This document shows, piece after piece, positions 4,828-5,181 of a stretch of 5,181 nucleotides of DNA (its first letter is position 1; each line of letters opens with the position of its first letter). The position numbers and the translations under genes were made by a program. This DNA comes from Haloferacaceae archaeon (GTDB lineage Archaea; Halobacteriota; Halobacteria; Halobacteriales; Haloferacaceae). Location: the NCBI GenBank assembly GCA_028274825.1, contig JAQCMZ010000540.1:1-5181 (forward strand), given 5' to 3'. The notes under the pieces are model-generated. The model worked only from the letters and a program-made list of their open reading frames with translations. It ran no database searches and was not told the origin of the DNA.

Positions 4828-4872
4828 ACCATCATTCGAGTGCAATCTTTTCCAAATTGAGCTGTCTCACAC

Positions 4873-5181
4873 TCACTCTGATTCTTCACTGACCGTCACC
4901 TGGGCCTCTTGCAGGACTTTATCGGCCATCCTGTATCCTGGCTGATACACCTCGGCGATAGTCCCCTCTGGTTGATCGCTCTCGGTGCGCATCATGACTT
5001 GGTGCTGGCCGGGATCGACTTCCATGCCGGGCTCCGGGTCGATTATCTCGACATTTTCTGTCGCGAGGATTCGATCAAATTCTTCGAGCGTCGACTCCAC
5101 ACCCGGTCGAATGTTGCTGTCCTCGCTCTGTTGGAGCGCCCGAACGAGATTGTCTCTGACTTCGACAATCTCGGTCACGAA
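4873..5181 (-). CDS. grpE: GrpE nucleotide exchange factor, C-terminal part (5' end outside window)
   Basis: The visible 102 codons are the C-terminal part of GrpE, the cytosolic cofactor that releases ADP from DnaK. The frame runs off the right edge (first visible codons F V T E I V), so the start and the N-terminal coiled coil are missing. VRDNLVRAL and GVESTLEEFDRIL cover the end of the helical region; EIIDPEPGMEVDPGQHQVMM and DQPEGTIAEVYQPGYRM followed by KVLQEAQVTVS form the beta domain that contacts the DnaK ATPase domain and contains the GrpE family signature. It ends with a short acidic tail (SEESE). It is convergent with surE; dnaK, a frequent neighbour of grpE, is not within the 500 bp after it and may lie to the right. 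GTG 5176 is internal and should not be taken as the start. Confidence 0.95.
   Translation of the reverse strand, partial: FVTEIVEVRDNLVRALQQSEDSNIRPGVESTLEEFDRILATENVEIIDPEPGMEVDPGQHQVMMRTESDQPEGTIAEVYQPGYRMADKVLQEAQVTVSEESE

Larger units (their letters stand above)
4370..4872. other. Gene-poor spacer between convergent surE and grpE
   Basis: About 500 bp with no recognisable gene. Two overlapping plus-strand frames (4396-4731, 4464-4709) are rich in Ser, Cys, His and Arg, unlike the acidic proteins around them, and match no family I know. The stretch holds small hairpins at 4447-4463, 4706-4729 and 4793-4827. Both flanking genes end here, so it must contain their 3' ends. No dnaK follows grpE within it. 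Confidence 0.55.

Overview
The window looks like chromosomal DNA of a haloarchaeon (class Halobacteria) of moderately high GC. Three things point there. The products are archaeal: a UbiA-type enzyme of archaeal ether-lipid synthesis, a RecA/KaiC-like ATPase of haloarchaeal type and a small DUF5798-like coiled-coil protein. The visible proteins tend to be acidic. Three start codons lie about 27-28 nt after an AT-rich box A-like element, the usual geometry of leaderless haloarchaeal transcripts. I cannot name the genus.

Layout, left to right. A minus-strand tRNA-Arg (anticodon TCG, 122-195) is divergent from a UbiA-family prenyltransferase (319-1164, +), probably digeranylgeranylglyceryl phosphate synthase. 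A 245-bp spacer with a perfect 16-bp palindrome leads to a Walker-type ATPase of the RAD55/KaiC-like group (1410-2027, +). About 450 bp without a convincing gene follows (2028-2479); it holds a GC-rich hairpin, a short inverted repeat and a degenerate (GAYGA)n pentanucleotide tract. Next come a small CoA-binding (YccU-like) Rossmann protein (2480-2905, +) and, convergent with it, a DUF5798-like coiled-coil protein (3084-3386, -). The latter is divergent from a SurE-type nucleotidase (3584-4369, +). A second gene-poor stretch of about 500 bp (4370-4872) with several weak hairpins separates surE from the convergent C-terminal part of grpE (4873-5181, -), which runs off the right edge.

The genes are mostly single transcription units on alternating strands, with no sign of one operon or shared pathway: tRNA, membrane lipid synthesis, nucleotide housekeeping and the chaperone cofactor GrpE. 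I see no defence system, CRISPR array, intact transposon or prophage. What merits a second look is small: palindromes and direct repeats in promoter or leader regions, the repeat-bearing gene-poor spacer after an ATPase whose C-terminus may be frameshifted, a degenerate tRNA-like segment upstream of surE, and the untranslated region beyond grpE.
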